A stretch of DNA of 64,000 bases from Euglena gracilis (GCA_039621445.1 CP154956.1:87364482-87428481), one strand, 5' to 3'; positions 51,880 through 63,332 are shown, counted from the first letter of the stretch. The notes: generated from the letters alone by a model not told the origin. Made by a program: numbers and translations.

Positions 51880-54166
51880 CACCACCCTGCGCTCATGCAT
51901 ACACAGGCTGCATACGGTCCTTGGTTTGCCGTGTGGAATGTTTTCAAATCTGAGAAGAAGGGACTAAATCTAGCCCAACTTTAGGCCTAACTGCAAGGAA
52001 TTAGGCCTAATAAAATTCTAAGTCCTAACCCTCACCTAATTCCCAACCCCAACCCTAAGCATGAAACCTGTTCCCGCTTCACCTATCGAGAAGCATCCGA
52101 AAATCCACGGAAACGTCTGAGTCGGAAAGGCCGAAGATGGGCCCCATTTGTTTGACACCGCGGGGTGCTTCAACTGCGTCATACTAGTTGGCCCCTGGGG
52201 GCTTGTTCTATAAATATAAATGAAATCTAAATGTAAATGAAAAATCCCCGAATAGAAAGACGGGTCCGAGAATCGAAGCCCTGTGGGGCTTCTATTCGGG
52301 GGTTCAATATTTGTAGTTTGCAACCAGCAAACTTTTTTTTATTGGCAAAATTAGGGAAACCATCGCAGAGAAACGAAATAACATTCAATTTGACGATTTC
52401 ACATTCTGGAAACGTCGTCCTCCCTTGAAGGGGAGAGGGGTTATGTGTCGCCTGGATATTTGTTTGATGGTTTTTCAGCAAATAAATTCTGAGAATGTTT
52501 ACCTGCCCCCCCCCCATCCTCTGGCCGGGTTCCTACAACCCCCGACCAGGGGGGTGGTCGTACGCACCCCCCCCCCCGACCTGCAACCCCCGACTGGTCG
52601 GGGTCGGTATGTTGGGGTGGTCGGTGACAAGGGCCCCCGCCCCGCGAAACTTGTCACACCCGAGAACCATCAGTTAGTCCCCCAGAAACTGTCAGGGCCC
52701 CCCGGTACTGGCCGACCTGTCAGGCAACCGTTTTCCTGGGGAGGTGTGCGGCCGGCCAGAGCCCACCCCATCGCTGGACGTCGCTGGCTGCGGCGTCGGG
52801 GCTTGGCGGGGACCCGGAGGGGCCTTTCGGCCAACGGGCCGTCGGCCAGGCGAGGGCGGTTGGCGGCTGGACCGCTGCGGGCCGCGCCACCGGCACAGGG
52901 CCCTGCACACTCCGTTGCTCAACGGTGTGTCTGACCCCCCCCCCCGGCGGTGATTGACTGGTTATCTCCGCGTGACTGACTGGACTTTGAATCCGGACCC
53001 AGGGGTTGGTGTGCAAGGGATGGTCCGACCTGTGCTGAGGTTTAAGGCAAGGCCGACTGTGCCCCGGCAGGCACTCCAAGGTACCCCGCAGGGCTGGGGG
53101 CACACGGTCAAAATCAGCCTGGTCCTGCCCCCATCAAAGTTCATTGAATTTCTTTGGGGATTTCCCAGACAAGTTTTTCCGCTATTCCTGTGATTCCGAC
53201 AGCAGCAGCGAGGCTATGGCCAGGCCACCTGTTGTAGGGCCAGACCCCCAGCTTTTCAGGTGACAATTTGCAGGTTGCTGTTGGTGGCTGCGCCCGTCGC
53301 ACGGCCCGTCGCCGGGCCCCGGCCCCATCTGCCCGCCGGCGCCACGTGGCCCGTCAACGACGCCGCCGGCCGGGCCCCGTTCCGCCTCACCTGCCACGGC
53401 GGAGACCAAGGCCGCCATCCGGCGGCACCGCTTCCATACCACGGATGCCTGTGTCTCTCTCAGATGCCCCCCCGGAAATTGCCATGTCCTGCAGTGGGGG
53501 GGGGGGGAATTGGTATCCGCAAGTTTCCGCAAGTTTTTTTCCGCAATTTCCTCAGTGGTTCCGTGCCGGGATTCTCGTCACCCATGTCTGTTTCGAGAAC
53601 ACGTGGTTTTAGGGATTGATGCGGTGGGTTCCTCTGCATCAGTCGACAGGTTCTGTGCTTTCAATTTGCGTGTGGGATGTAAAGGCCATGTTGGCCTGTG
53701 AAACATTCTTACAAACATTTCCGAAACATTTTCACAAGCACTTCGGACCGGGTGATTCTGACCTGCGAGCCTTTGATGCTAATTTTGAACTTCGATGTCA
53801 ATTTCCCCACAGTTTTCCACAATTTTTTGTGAAGGCATAGACACCCCTTTGGCCCAGCAAGGTGTCCATAATAATACTGATCATTAGCAATGGTATATTA
53901 TCGGGGGTGTACTGGAAGACCCGAAACCCTGTGGGTGGTGGGTGGGTGTCCCCCCTCCCCCCCCTCAGGTCTTCTCAAACCCCCCTATTATTATTGTCCC
54001 ACCGACCTGTTCCCGGGAGGCCGGCTGAAGCAATAAGGGTGGGGACAATAAGACCACTCCAGAGGAATTTCATTAACCAGGTCAAAAGAAAACCCTCCCG
54101 GGGTCCGGGGACAAAAAAGGGGGGGTATTTCCAAGAGCACCGATTTTGAGTCAATTTTCCTTTTAG
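51880..54166. other. Region with possible exons on either strand
   Basis: GC-rich islands at 52740-52925 and 53270-53440 are open on both strands (for example minus PKGPSGSPPSPDAAASDVQR, plus LPAGATWPVNDAAGRAPFRL). They may be exons, perhaps upstream exons of 54167-54335, but strand and frame cannot be decided by eye. Contains a foldback-like TTCTATTCGGG/CCCGAATAGAA pair at 52235-52303. Confidence 0.3.
52655..52740. repeat. CTGTCAGG hairpin repeat
   Basis: CCCCCAGAAACTGTCAGGGC then GGTACTGGCCGACCTGTCAG and CCGTTTTCCTGGGG. Same family as 5131-5224. Confidence 0.65.
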
Positions 54167-54335
54167 CCCCAAGGGATGTTCCTTGCGTGGTGCTGTGGTG
54201 CCCACCTTGCCGTCCCGTACAGCCCCGTTAACTACCCGTGGTGGTGATCTTACCGGCTGGAAGGGTAGCCAGCCCTGGACCGGATGGGCCTTGGCGGTCG
54301 CCCGGCTGGAGGCGCTGCTGGTGGAGTTCCTGTGA
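54167..54335 (+). CDS. Terminal exon of an unknown protein
   Basis: Acceptor CCTTTTAG at 54166. The frame reads KGCSLRGAVVPTLPSRTAPL then TTRGGDLTGWKGSQPWTGWA and LAVARLEALLVEFL, ending at TGA 54333-54335. Amphipathic Leu/Ala-rich C-terminus. The protein-like composition is confined to this frame. Upstream exons not identified with confidence. Family not recognised. Confidence 0.5.
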
Positions 54336-54870
54336 CGGGCCACGCGTGTGTGGCCTCCCCGGCGCTGAATTGGGCAGCCGGCCACTCCGCAGGCGGTGGG
54401 CAGGGGATGGGGTGCTTTGGTTGGGGGGGGGGTTTACCGACCCCCCCCCCTTCCCAGCTTACTCCGCTATGTCCAACGACCCCCCCCCCAGTCGGACAAC
54501 ACTTTTTTTTGAGGTTTCTTCATGGTTTGGCTTGAAAGTGTACCCTTGTTTAAACATTGACCCCCCGGTTGGAGGACACCTTTTTGGGCAGAATCCATTG
54601 TCCAACGACCCCCCCCCCCGCCGCCTCCCCAGTCGGAAGGTTGAGCTTACCAGTTGTTTGCGCATTGGGGGGGGGGGGGGGCAGGCTTTGTTCTTGCAGA
54701 TGGCCGTGGTGGGCCACCCAATTCCCCAACAACCCTGGGCCTCGCTGGAGAGAGACCTGCTTTCTGTTTCATTCATGACCGAATTCACACTACCATCCAC
54801 CGAATCGCTTATCTCCTCCCGCAATTGGGACGTTTTGCACTGCAACCCTCTTTCCCACCGGCGTTTACTG
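54336..54870. other. Non-coding stretch with CCAACGACCCCCC repeats
   Basis: Includes GTCCAACGACCCCCCCCC copies (54470 and 54600) and GGAGGACACCTTTT, the sequence also present at 2740-2790. No gene seen. Confidence 0.4.
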
Positions 54871-56588
54871 CAGGGTGGTCTTTAAGGGACAGAAGAGTTT
54901 TTTTTTCTTCCTTAAGGACCGCCCCCCTTTGGGCCAAAGGGTCGGTCAAGGGCCGGCCTGGGGCTTCACGCCGACATAGGAGGCTCTTGTTTTATAGTGG
55001 TTGGTGTGCGCAAATTCGCTCACCGAAACATTGAAGGTTTTGGGGAAAGGGGGCTGAAAAATGGCCAAAAATTGCCTTTTTGGGTTTTTGGGATTCTTCC
55101 TCCTAACCTTGGCTGAAAAATTCCAACCCAGCTGGATTTGGGCTTTTGCGGGCATTTTTTGGGCAGCCGCCAGGTCCAGCTGCCAGCCAGGTTCGAACCA
55201 CCTCCCTGGACCCCCACCCCCAGGGGGGGGGGGTCCAGCCAGCACGTTTTTTCCAGCCAGCCCAGGCGGCCCGCGGGACCCCCCCCCCCTTAAGGCAACC
55301 CCTGCCCAGCTACAGCCGGCATCCACCTCCCCTTCCGGGGGCTTGCCAGCCAGCCCAAATTTCTAGCAAGCCGAAATTTCCAGCCCCAGCCCAGCATCCC
55401 CCCCCCCCGGTCCCTGAAGAGATGCATGCTCGGGCTTTACTCTTGGATCATCAGGCGTTTTGTTGAAAAAAAATCGTTTCCACAACATGGGGTGACATGT
55501 GAAATGTGAAATGTGGGGGCTGATGGGGGGTCTGGGGAAGTCCTAGCGAATCACTGTTTTGCTGGCCAAACACTCTCACATTTATCTTGGAGGGATCTGA
55601 ATGGGGGTCTATATGCCACATGTTTCGAAGTTCAACAGGACACCCTTAGTTTCATTTTTTTTTGCCGGTCTTTGTCTGTTGTGCTGTTGCCCGCACCACC
55701 AACCTTGTCCCCCACACTAAACGCTCTGCCTGCACCTGTCTGAGTTTTCCTGCACTCGCGCAAGCGCTGGCCGTACTGGGTGATTGAATGACTGACACTG
55801 GGTGACAGGCGCTTTTTTTTTGATTGATTGGTTTTTGGCCCCAGACCAAAGGTTCATTTAACACCTGTGTGAACCCCCCGGGGGTTGAAGTGCTATGGGT
55901 CAGATTTTTGCCCGGCCAAAGGACAGGCCAGAACAAATTTTGAGCTTTTTAAGGCAGTTTTGGTTGGATTTTGGGTGGGTGGGTGGGTGGGGTGGTTGGC
56001 CCGTGGGTTTGGGGGAGGGGAGTGGATGGGTGGGTTTGGGATTGGGAAAAGGTGAACTGCCCCCCCCCCTGAAGGTCAACAAGTGAATCTACGTCCCAGA
56101 CCCCGGGAGGGAAGGGTGTTTGGCCAGGAGCAGCGCATTCCACCGCCATTTCTAGGGGACAGGGACGAAGTCTATTGGATCTTGAGCCATTTTGAGTGGG
56201 GTGGCTGGAGTGACCGACCCGAAGCAGGTGGACAGTGGCTGGGAGTGGATTTGGAAGTGGAAGTGGATGAAGTGGATAAAAAAGTCTAACTGCTTTTTTG
56301 AACGTGGAAATGAATCCCCGGGGTCATTTCCAGAGCAGGGTCGAAAATCAAAAAAGTGGAAACGCGCATTTTTTTTTGGCGTTTTGGGTGGATGGGCGAT
56401 GGTCCAAGGGTGTGTGGAATCAATTTTTTTCCTCAAGTGTCACAAGTGTCAAGTGTCACAAGTGTCGGCACCTGTGCGTGCCGAAAAATGCCAAATCTTC
56501 TTGCCCATTTTCCTGTGGATTTTCATTGAATGCGCTGGGACAGTGGAGTCAGCAGCATTTTTTTTTTATTTCCTTAAGGACCGCCCTG
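54871..56588. mobile_element. Probable long member of the CAGGGC...GCCCTG hAT-like family
   Basis: The left end CAGGGTGGTCTTTAAGGGAC and right end CCTTAAGGACCGCCCTG match the two ends of the 316 bp element at 44284-44599, including internal GCCAAATC.TCTTGCCCATTTT. The flanks GTTTACTG (54863-54870) and GTTTGCTG (56589-56596) agree at 7 of 8 positions. 1.7 kb, without a recognisable transposase. Contains the GGGTGGGT repeat at 55850-56095. Confidence 0.6.
55850..56095. repeat. GGGTGGGT-rich dispersed repeat, copy 2
   Basis: Starts TTCATTTAACACCTGTGTGA as at 2125, then GGGTGGGTGGGTGGG and GGAAAAGGTGAACTG. Nested in the 54871-56588 element. Confidence 0.6.
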
Positions 56589-57650
56589 GTTTGCTGTTGT
56601 GGTTCGACCTTCATGGTTACCCCCCATGTCCAGCAACGGGGCTTGTCCAACGACCACCCCGCTCCCTTGCCGGATGTGATCTCTTTGAATGCGACGTTGA
56701 TTTCATAAGTATGGGAATATTGCTGTGAATTCATTTTGCTTTTTGTGCAAAGAGAAAATGGCACAAAAAAAAAAAAAATGGCACAAAAAATGGCACAAAA
56801 GAAAAATGGCACAAAATGCCGAAAAATGATGTGCCCATAAACACACAATATATGTCAAGCACTCCTTTAGGCTGTTTTTGGCCTTTCTTGCTTTCGTCGC
56901 TTAGGCCCCCATTTTTGGCTTTTTTTTGGCAATTTTTTGGCATTTTTTAGCCATTTATAGGCAACCTTTGCAACGTTGCACAATATTGTGCCTCTTTCAG
57001 AGTATTCGCCAATTTTGACCGTTTTTGGCGATTTTTAATGGTTTGGGGGGGGGGCTGTCAGTCTTTTCTCTCGCCATTTTTGGCATGCCCAGCCATTTGT
57101 ATTTAGGTTGAGGTTATGTCAGAGCGTCAGAAGAGGAGGAGGGGCAGATACGCAGAGGATACGCAGGGGCTGAGGAAAGGCCAAACCCCACAAGGTTGCC
57201 AAGAGATCTGTTTGCACATGGACCCCAAAAGGGCAAATCTCTGTTTTGGTTTTGGCGAAAACTTTTAATAAAAATTTGTAGGTGGCAAAAAATTGCATGA
57301 TACTCGGGTGAAAGTATTGTGGCAGTGGGTGGCAATTATTTGAAGCTATGGTGTGGTCCACCGATGGCATCCGTCCAGCCTGGTTGGTTCTGCAGTAGGA
57401 ATTTTCTCCGGTGTAATTGTCTGGTGGTTGGTGTTTTCTACCCCCTCCTCCTCTCCTATCCCATCTCTCATATCAGGGTTGAAATGTTCATCTGCTCAGT
57501 GGTGGACTTGTTGTCGCCGCCTGCCTTCCCAGGGATGGTTGCAGCAGGTTGCAAGTTCAGATTCTGTATTCTAGAACGGTCTGCTGGGAAATATTGTTTC
57601 CGGCATTTAGTGTACGGATCAAAGTGTAATAATAATAAGATAAGATAAGA
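56589..57650. other. No gene recognised
   Basis: Contains GGCACAAAAAATGGCACAAAA repeats (56758-56818) and GGCATTTTTTAGCC-type text. No supported coding exon. Confidence 0.45.
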
Positions 57651-57652
57651 TA

Positions 57653-58390
57653 CCCGCCCCCCCCCCCTTGTCGTACAACCACCCCTCATTTACCTCCCCC
57701 CCCCCCTTGTCCAACGACCGGGGTTGTCTAACGACCACCCCCCCGGTCAGAGACGATCTTTTTGTATATGATGTTGGTTCGGCCAAAATTGCTAAAAGTT
57801 GGCTAAAAACAGTCAAAAATAGCCCAAAATGGCCTAAAACGGCCAAAGGATGGCCAAAAGTGCCCAAAAAGTTGCCAAAAATGGCAAAAATAAGGCAAAA
57901 ATGGCCAAAAGTAGCCAAAAGCAGCCTAAAGTGGCCAAAAATGGGCAAAGTGGGCCAAAGTGTGGCCAACAGTTGCCAAAAGTGGCCAAAAGCGACCAAA
58001 CATGGCGAAAAGCGGTCAAAAATGCCTAAAAATTCCCAAAAGTGCCCCAAAAATGTCCAAAAAATGGCCAAAAGTGGCCAACCGTAGTCAAGAAATAGCA
58101 TAAATGGCCAAAAACAGTCCAAAAATGGCCATATACCCCTATCTATGGTAAATTTTCCTCCGATTTGGGGTCCACCCCCCTTGTCTAACGACCACCCCCC
58201 CTGGTCGGAGACGAACATTGGCCATTTTAGCGACCGCCCCCCCGGTCAGAGACGAACATTAGTGGTCGTTGGACAAGGGGGGGGGGAGGTACGACCCCCC
58301 CCCCGGTCGCAGGTTGCAGGTTATGGGGGTGTTACAACCCCCCCCCCGGTCGCAGGTTGCAGGAACCCGGTCGTACGACAAGGGGGGGGG
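57653..58390. mobile_element. C-tract inverted-repeat element with GGCCAAAA core
   Basis: Left TA then CCCGCCCCC tract and CCTTGTCGTACAAC. Right GTCGTACGACAAGG, G tract, then TA. 738 bp. Inner arms of GTCTAACGACCACCCCC and GTGGTCGTTGGACAAGG. The core, 57780-58130, is a loose GGCCAAAA repeat. The hydrophobic minus-strand frame through it is an artefact of that repeat. Confidence 0.8.
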
Positions 58391-58922
58391 TAAGAAGAAT
58401 AAGATACAGAATAATATGGGAAACATGGGAAGAAGTTCGGGCCAGTATTACTTATAGTTGGAGTATTACTTATAGTTGGTCACTGACAGAAAACAACCCC
58501 CTCTGAAACAGTTTCTGAAATCAACCCAATAATGTCGAAATGCACTTCGTGCCCAATTTTCTCCCCAAAAAACTTGCTCTGTTGACCTACCTGCATGCAA
58601 TTTCAACAGCATTCCACTTTATGGTACTTTCAATTTGCTGGTTCATGATGGGGAGGAAAAATGTCCTTGAAAGGCCCAATACTGGTGGACTTTGGACAAG
58701 GAACGGGTGGGCCAGGAGGGGAGGGGTGGCGGGTTGGGGTGTCAGGCCAAGCGGTTACCCACCCGCGGTAAGGGTTTTCCTCTATTATTTTCGGCATGAA
58801 GTGCTCATTGTCATCATGGGGAACAGTGGAGAAAAAGCCTGGCCGCTGTTTGGTTCGATCCGGGTGGGGGGATCCGGGAAGAGGGGCACCAAACAAACAG
58901 CCACAGTGCACACAGGGGGCAC

Positions 58923-60566
58923 CAGACCTCCATTTAGTGCGTATCACCCAAAAAATTTTTTACGTATCACATGTATCACGGCCTAAAAATTAATGTATCA
59001 CATATGTATCACCAAAAAAATTTTAATGTATCACATACGTATCACCAAAAGTTTTTTAATGTATCACATATGTATCACCAATTTTTTTTAGAAATTTTCA
59101 CATTTTTACATCAAAATGTTTTTTCAGCTTCCTGTTCCACTTTTTATCCTTGTTTCTTGGCCTCTCTGCAGACACATGGAACATTTTTCTTGTGATAATG
59201 TTTTGGTGGACAACTGCTCGGAGCTGCGGAACGTGGAGGACGAGGGCATCCCCAATTCGCCTCCTGGACAGGGTTCTTCATCAGAGTCTGCCCCCCCCCA
59301 GAAAAGAAATTGAAAGTGACACTGCCCACCCGAAAAGGAAACCGCCACCAGTTCCGTATGGAATGGAAGAATGGCCGAGATTGGTTGCGTTTTGAAGCAT
59401 CCCGTGGCATGTGGTGTGCTATTTGCCATTTTCGTCAGAATCCAAAAGTGATGAGAACAGGTCAGAAACGGAATTCTCTTGCAATGCCAACAAAAGTCTA
59501 CACTTAAATCACATAGCGAGGGAAAGTATCATCTTGCTGCAAATGCCATGTCGAATCGACCACAAACAGGTCTGACCCAATCTTTTATTCAGCTTCCGTC
59601 CGCTTTGATACCGCAAGCAAAGATGTTGTTTAAAACTGTTTTGTGGATGGTGAAGCAAGGAATCGCTTACCGAAAGCTTCGTTCATTGTTGGATGGAGCA
59701 TCGTCCTCTGGTGGATTTTCTGTTTCCGATTCGAGTGGGGATTCCGTCACAGAAAGTAGTGTTTCCGCTTCATCTGAAGAGAGTGGGGCGCAGGGGGACC
59801 TCGAATCCTCTGCAGAATCATCTTCTGTGGCATCAGTCGGGGTTGAGGAGGTTCCGAAAGAGATGTTGCCATTGGAGGTCGTTTCAACACAGAAGGAAGA
59901 AAGTGATTACTCTTGTCCATGGTTTGAGGAATTGTTGTCTCGGAATCCTGTATTCCGTCGTTTTGAAGGTTCCCTTCGGAAGGAGGGCTTTGACAGCAAG
60001 GAAACTTTTGGATTCATCACAATTGAGGACATGGCACGCATGGCAATTCCACCGGGGGTGGGGCGTCTTATGGAAGACGTAAAGGGTCAGTTGGCAGTTT
60101 CATCCAGCACAGTGTAGAAAACTTCATGTCATCCCAACCAAAAATGAAAAAATAGCGGCTGAGAAGTTGCTGACAAAAAAAAAATATGACTGCCGGGGAC
60201 CCGCCCAAAGAGAAAACCCCGTGCATGCCTCAAAAATGAAAAAAAAAAGATGGCGGGGACCTGTCTTGGCAGACAGGTCAGCACCACGGAAGTGGGGCTG
60301 GAGCAGCCATGGGATCTGAGTTCCTGAAGCCCGGGTGAGCGCCATCTTACGTTTCTCTGTGAATTTTTCATCTTACAAATTTGTGTTTCACAACTTTTAT
60401 TATACGTTTCACCAAGGAGAATTTGTGTATCACATATGTATCACCAATTTTTTTTTAATGTATCACATATGTATCACCAAAAAAAATTTAATGTATCACA
60501 TACGTATCACCAAAAAAAGTTTAATGTATCACAGATACGTTGTGATACGCACTAAATGGCGGTCTG
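58923..60566. mobile_element. hAT-like element carrying a zinc-finger gene
   Basis: Terminal inverted repeats CAGACCTCCATTTAGTGCGT and ACGCACTAAATGGCGGTCTG, flanked by the exact 8 bp repeat GGGGGCAC (58915-58922 and 60567-60574). Next to each end lie four or more copies of AATGTATCACATATGTATCACC with A/T spacers, possible transposase binding sites. Inside is a single plus-strand gene (59170-60117). No RNase-H-like transposase core is present. Confidence 0.88.
59170..60117 (+). pseudogene. TTF/BED-like zinc-finger protein, frame-broken
   Basis: Three overlapping frames give one protein-like product. Frame 1 (about 59176-59312): NVEDEGIPNSPPGQGSSSES. Frame 2 (to 59507): RMEWKNGRDWLRFEASRGMW then CAICHFRQN. 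Frame 3 (to stop 60117): TLKSHSEGKYHLAANA, a Ser/Glu-rich acidic stretch, then GFITIEDMARMAIPPGVGRL. The order W..WL...GMWC-x2-C...LKSHSEGKYH is the C-C-H-H pattern of TTF-type zinc fingers found with hAT transposases. Frame 1 to 2 breaks at a C9 tract (59291-59299); frame 2 to 3 breaks near 59490. The breaks could be decay, homopolymer error or a tiny intron. No hAT dimerisation domain follows. Confidence 0.7.
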
Positions 60567-60761
60567 GGGGGCACCCCGGCTCGTCACCTCCAGAGTGTTG
60601 AATTGGGGGGGGGGGCAATTTTGCTGCTTGAAATCTGGGGCACCATAAGCTGGGGCAGTGAGTAAGTTTTGGGGGTGGCGTCCAGCAGGGCCAACCACAG
60701 CCCTCCAGGGTGGGGTTGCTGCCCCCGGTCCTGCCAGTATCTCATCGATGGCACCAGCCAC
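60552..60761 (-). CDS. Weak minus-strand ORF
   Basis: ATG at 60761; reads MAGAIDEILAGPGAATPPWR then AVVGPAGRHPQNLLTAPAY. It runs into the end of the hAT-like element, so only the part above 60575 could be host sequence. No family. Confidence 0.2.
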   Translation of the reverse strand: MAGAIDEILAGPGAATPPWRAVVGPAGRHPQNLLTAPAYGAPDFKQQNCPPPQFNTLEVTSRGAPQTAI

Positions 60762-61030
60762 GTCCGCCCCTAGCCGTCTGCCTGTGCTTCATGGGTGGCA
60801 GACCGCTCAGTATTACCAGGGGGGGGATTGATATCTGCAATTTTCCTGCAATTTCCCGCATTTTTCCGCAATTTTCTGCGATTTACCCACAGTTTGGTTC
60901 AGTTTTCCCCACAATTTCCTGCAACTTTTGCGATGCGATTTTCCGGCTATTTTCCCACAATTTTCCCGCAATTTTTCCGCGATTTTTTTTTTGCAATGTT
61001 CCCGCAATGTCTTGAAGGCCTCCGATATCA

Positions 61031-62109
61031 ATGTCATCGGTCCGCTTGGAGGAAGCAAAGGCCCGCCGCCATGACTGGCGGACCCATCAGCCGAGCATGG
61101 TCGAGCTACGGCAGAACCCGGCGTTGGGGTCGGCAGGAACGGAAAGAATGATCTGGCTTTTGGAAGCGCCTCCTTTTTTCTGTTGTGGAGATGTTTGTCT
61201 CAGGATATGGCGGATATGGACAATTATCTGGTACCGTTTTTTGGGGGGGGTTTGTTGTGTGCATTTTCTAAAGTGATTTAAATTTTGTGTCCCCTTTTTG
61301 AGTCCAATTATTTCTCAATTCAAAGATATGGACAGCTTTATTGAAGTCGCGTCGCACGCGCCCCCTGTCTCCTGTGGGCCCCCCGGCGTTCCTTCTCCTG
61401 GCGGCCGTCTGCATCATCCCCTTCAGCTCCTGGCTGGCCCGGCTCGTGGCCCGGCGGTGTGTCCGCTGCTTCGCTCCAGCCGAAGCGCCAGCCGCAGCGG
61501 TGCCGGCCGAGGAACGTGGGTCCCAGAAAATTTGGAATCCCCATTTTAGGTTCCCTGGAGCATCCAGAGAGGCTCCCTGGAGGCTGGTTACCTGAGCCTC
61601 CGTGGAGCCTCCCTGGAGCCTCCCGCCGAGGAGGCTCCTGGAGGCTGGTTACCTGAGCCTCCCTGGAGGCTCCGTGGAGGCTCCCTGGAGGGGAGCCTCC
61701 CTGGAGGCTGGTTACCCGAGTAGCCTCCCTGGAGCCTCTGGCAGGTAACCAATTTTGTACACAGGCCATGTTCGACACTCCACCTCTGCATTACAGCACC
61801 ACAGCACAGAGCACGCACACCTGTCTCTTGTCACCTCAATGGCACCTGCACAGCAATTGCACCGGGACAGTTTTGCGCATTTCTGGAGAAGTCCATCCCT
61901 GTGGCAGTTCTTTCCGTTCGAAAACATCTCATTCATCTCATCATTCATTTATTTACACATTTACGCACACAAATATCGTGTCGGCTCCATTGTCCGCATC
62001 CTCTTTCGCAGCTTCTTTTGTCTTGCAATGGCCACTGAGGCGCCTGCTGTGTGCTGCGGAAAGGGTGGTGGGGGCAGACGTTGCCTCGCCTCAAGACATG
62101 TCGGTGTAG
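61031..62109 (+). CDS. Small single-pass membrane protein, three exons
   Basis: A first exon (~61031-61145) reads MSSVRLEEAKARRHDWRTHQ then PSMVELRQNPALGSAG, a basic, polar N-terminus. Exon 2 (61347-61515, acceptor TTGAAG, donor GTGGGT) reads GPPAFLLLAAVCIIPFSSWL then ARLVARRCVRCFAPAEAP: one hydrophobic helix followed by a positively charged stretch. Exon 3 (62012-62109, acceptor TTTCGCAG) reads SFVLQWPLRRLLCAAERVVG then ADVASPQDMSV-stop. Exons 2 and 3 join in phase (1+2). The donor of exon 1 is not settled. The helix plus Arg-rich segment suggests a membrane anchor with a cytosolic basic side. Family not recognised. The intron between exons 2 and 3 holds a palindromic array. Confidence 0.55.
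61549..61750. repeat. Degenerate palindromic array, copy 3
   Basis: Same flanks as 43906-44107 (GTCCCAGAAAATTTGGAATC left, TTTTGTACACAGGCCATGT right). The core units are GGAGGCTCCCTGGAGCCTCC-type, so the CCGCGG centre has changed to CCTGG/CGTGG. Lies within an intron of the small membrane protein gene. Confidence 0.85.
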
Positions 62110-62879
62110 GCCAGTGAAACGTTATTGTTGTGGTGTTTGTGGCTTGTCACCAGCAACAATGGTCACCTGTGGCGACACGTTGAAGGGTTTCTTATCCATG
62201 TTTCAAAAAAATTCCTGCCTATTTTTTTGAGCTCCATCCCCAGAATAATTTCTAAATAAAATTGTTCTAAATTTTAGTTCTGCGGTCTTTCCCAAATCTC
62301 CCAAATCCAATTGTTTTCCTTTTTTTGCAACCCCAATTTTTTTGTCGCCAAATTCCGAATTTTTGTCTATTTCACATAAACTCCAAGGAAATTTATTTGC
62401 GTCACATTTTTAACCAATTTTAAAATTGCCAGAATATTCTTCGGCATTTCCCCCCCCAAAAAAAAACAGAAAAACCCTTTGTGCCCATTCAATCAAAGCA
62501 CACTACTTGGCATACTGGTTTCCCCTCTCGTGTATTGTTCGGGGCTCCCCAACCTGTTCGGGTGCTTATCCGGGTCGATGATGATCCTGGATCAGAAATA
62601 CGGCAACACACGTTTATACATCGTGTATTCATCATGCATCCATCCATCCATCCATTTTCCAAAGAATCTGATTCCTGATTCCCTCTTATTCCTGATTCCT
62701 GATTCAGCCCGGAATTATACGAAATTACATGGTTAGGTCGTGGTTTATCCGTTATCCCATGTTTACCTGTCTGATTCTATCCTGTCCTGTGTCATACATA
62801 TCATTTTGAGACATAAAAAATATCCTACGTATGTATAACAAATAAAATTCTTATTGTGTATTATCACTGGTGTATTATT

Positions 62880-62911
<32 letters not shown>

Positions 62912-63060
62912 TTTTTTGTCTGACAGCCTATGCTATCCGGCCTATGCTATCTATCCCACATGTCCTCTTGTGGATTCAGAGCCATTTGCATCACCGCTCA
63001 GAAGCGTCTTGGACTTAGGATGTAGGTTGGGAATTTGGGTGTTCACGGATCTCTGAAGGT
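62110..63060. other. No gene recognised; simple repeats
   Basis: (CATC)5 at 62638-62655, GATTCCTGATTCC repeat near 62670-62705 and (ATC)n at 62878-62912. AT-leaning elsewhere. Confidence 0.5.
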
Positions 63061-63062
63061 AA

Positions 63063-63332
63063 CCCACCGCGGAACCAACTGCGGATGCAGTACCTGGTGC
63101 CTCATTGCCACCTGATGCAAGTCTTCCAAATGCAGAACAGGTTGCTCGCCAGGAGGAGGGGATGGCAACAGGAGACGGCTTCTCAGACATGCAGAGTGAG
63201 TGTGCGCCACGAGACGATGTTGCAACTGTCACCACCGAAAGTCCCCCGGACGCACACGCTGCAGAAGATCCAACGATCAGGATTTTGTGCCGCTGGGTGG
63301 TTGTGGACGATGCCGGTGCAACCACTCCGTGG
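63063..63332 (+). CDS. Possible exon, acidic Ala/Ser-rich protein
   Basis: Plus frame from 63063 to the donor-like GTAATG at 63333: TAEPTADAVPGASLPPDASL, then MATGDGFSDMQSECAPRDDV (a candidate start ATG near 63162) and RILCRWVVVDDAGATTPW. An in-frame stop lies at 63060. The minus strand is open over the same span (MVAPASSTTTQRHKILIVGS...), so strand is uncertain. A following plus frame, 63420-63628 (RLCRWILKEWTRLYTAVGTT), may be the next exon. Confidence 0.3.

Noticed and set aside
57619-58218. Hydrophobic 199-residue minus-strand frame resembling a multi-pass membrane protein
   Set aside because: Encoded by GGCCAAAA repeats inside a C-tract element; composition follows the repeat.
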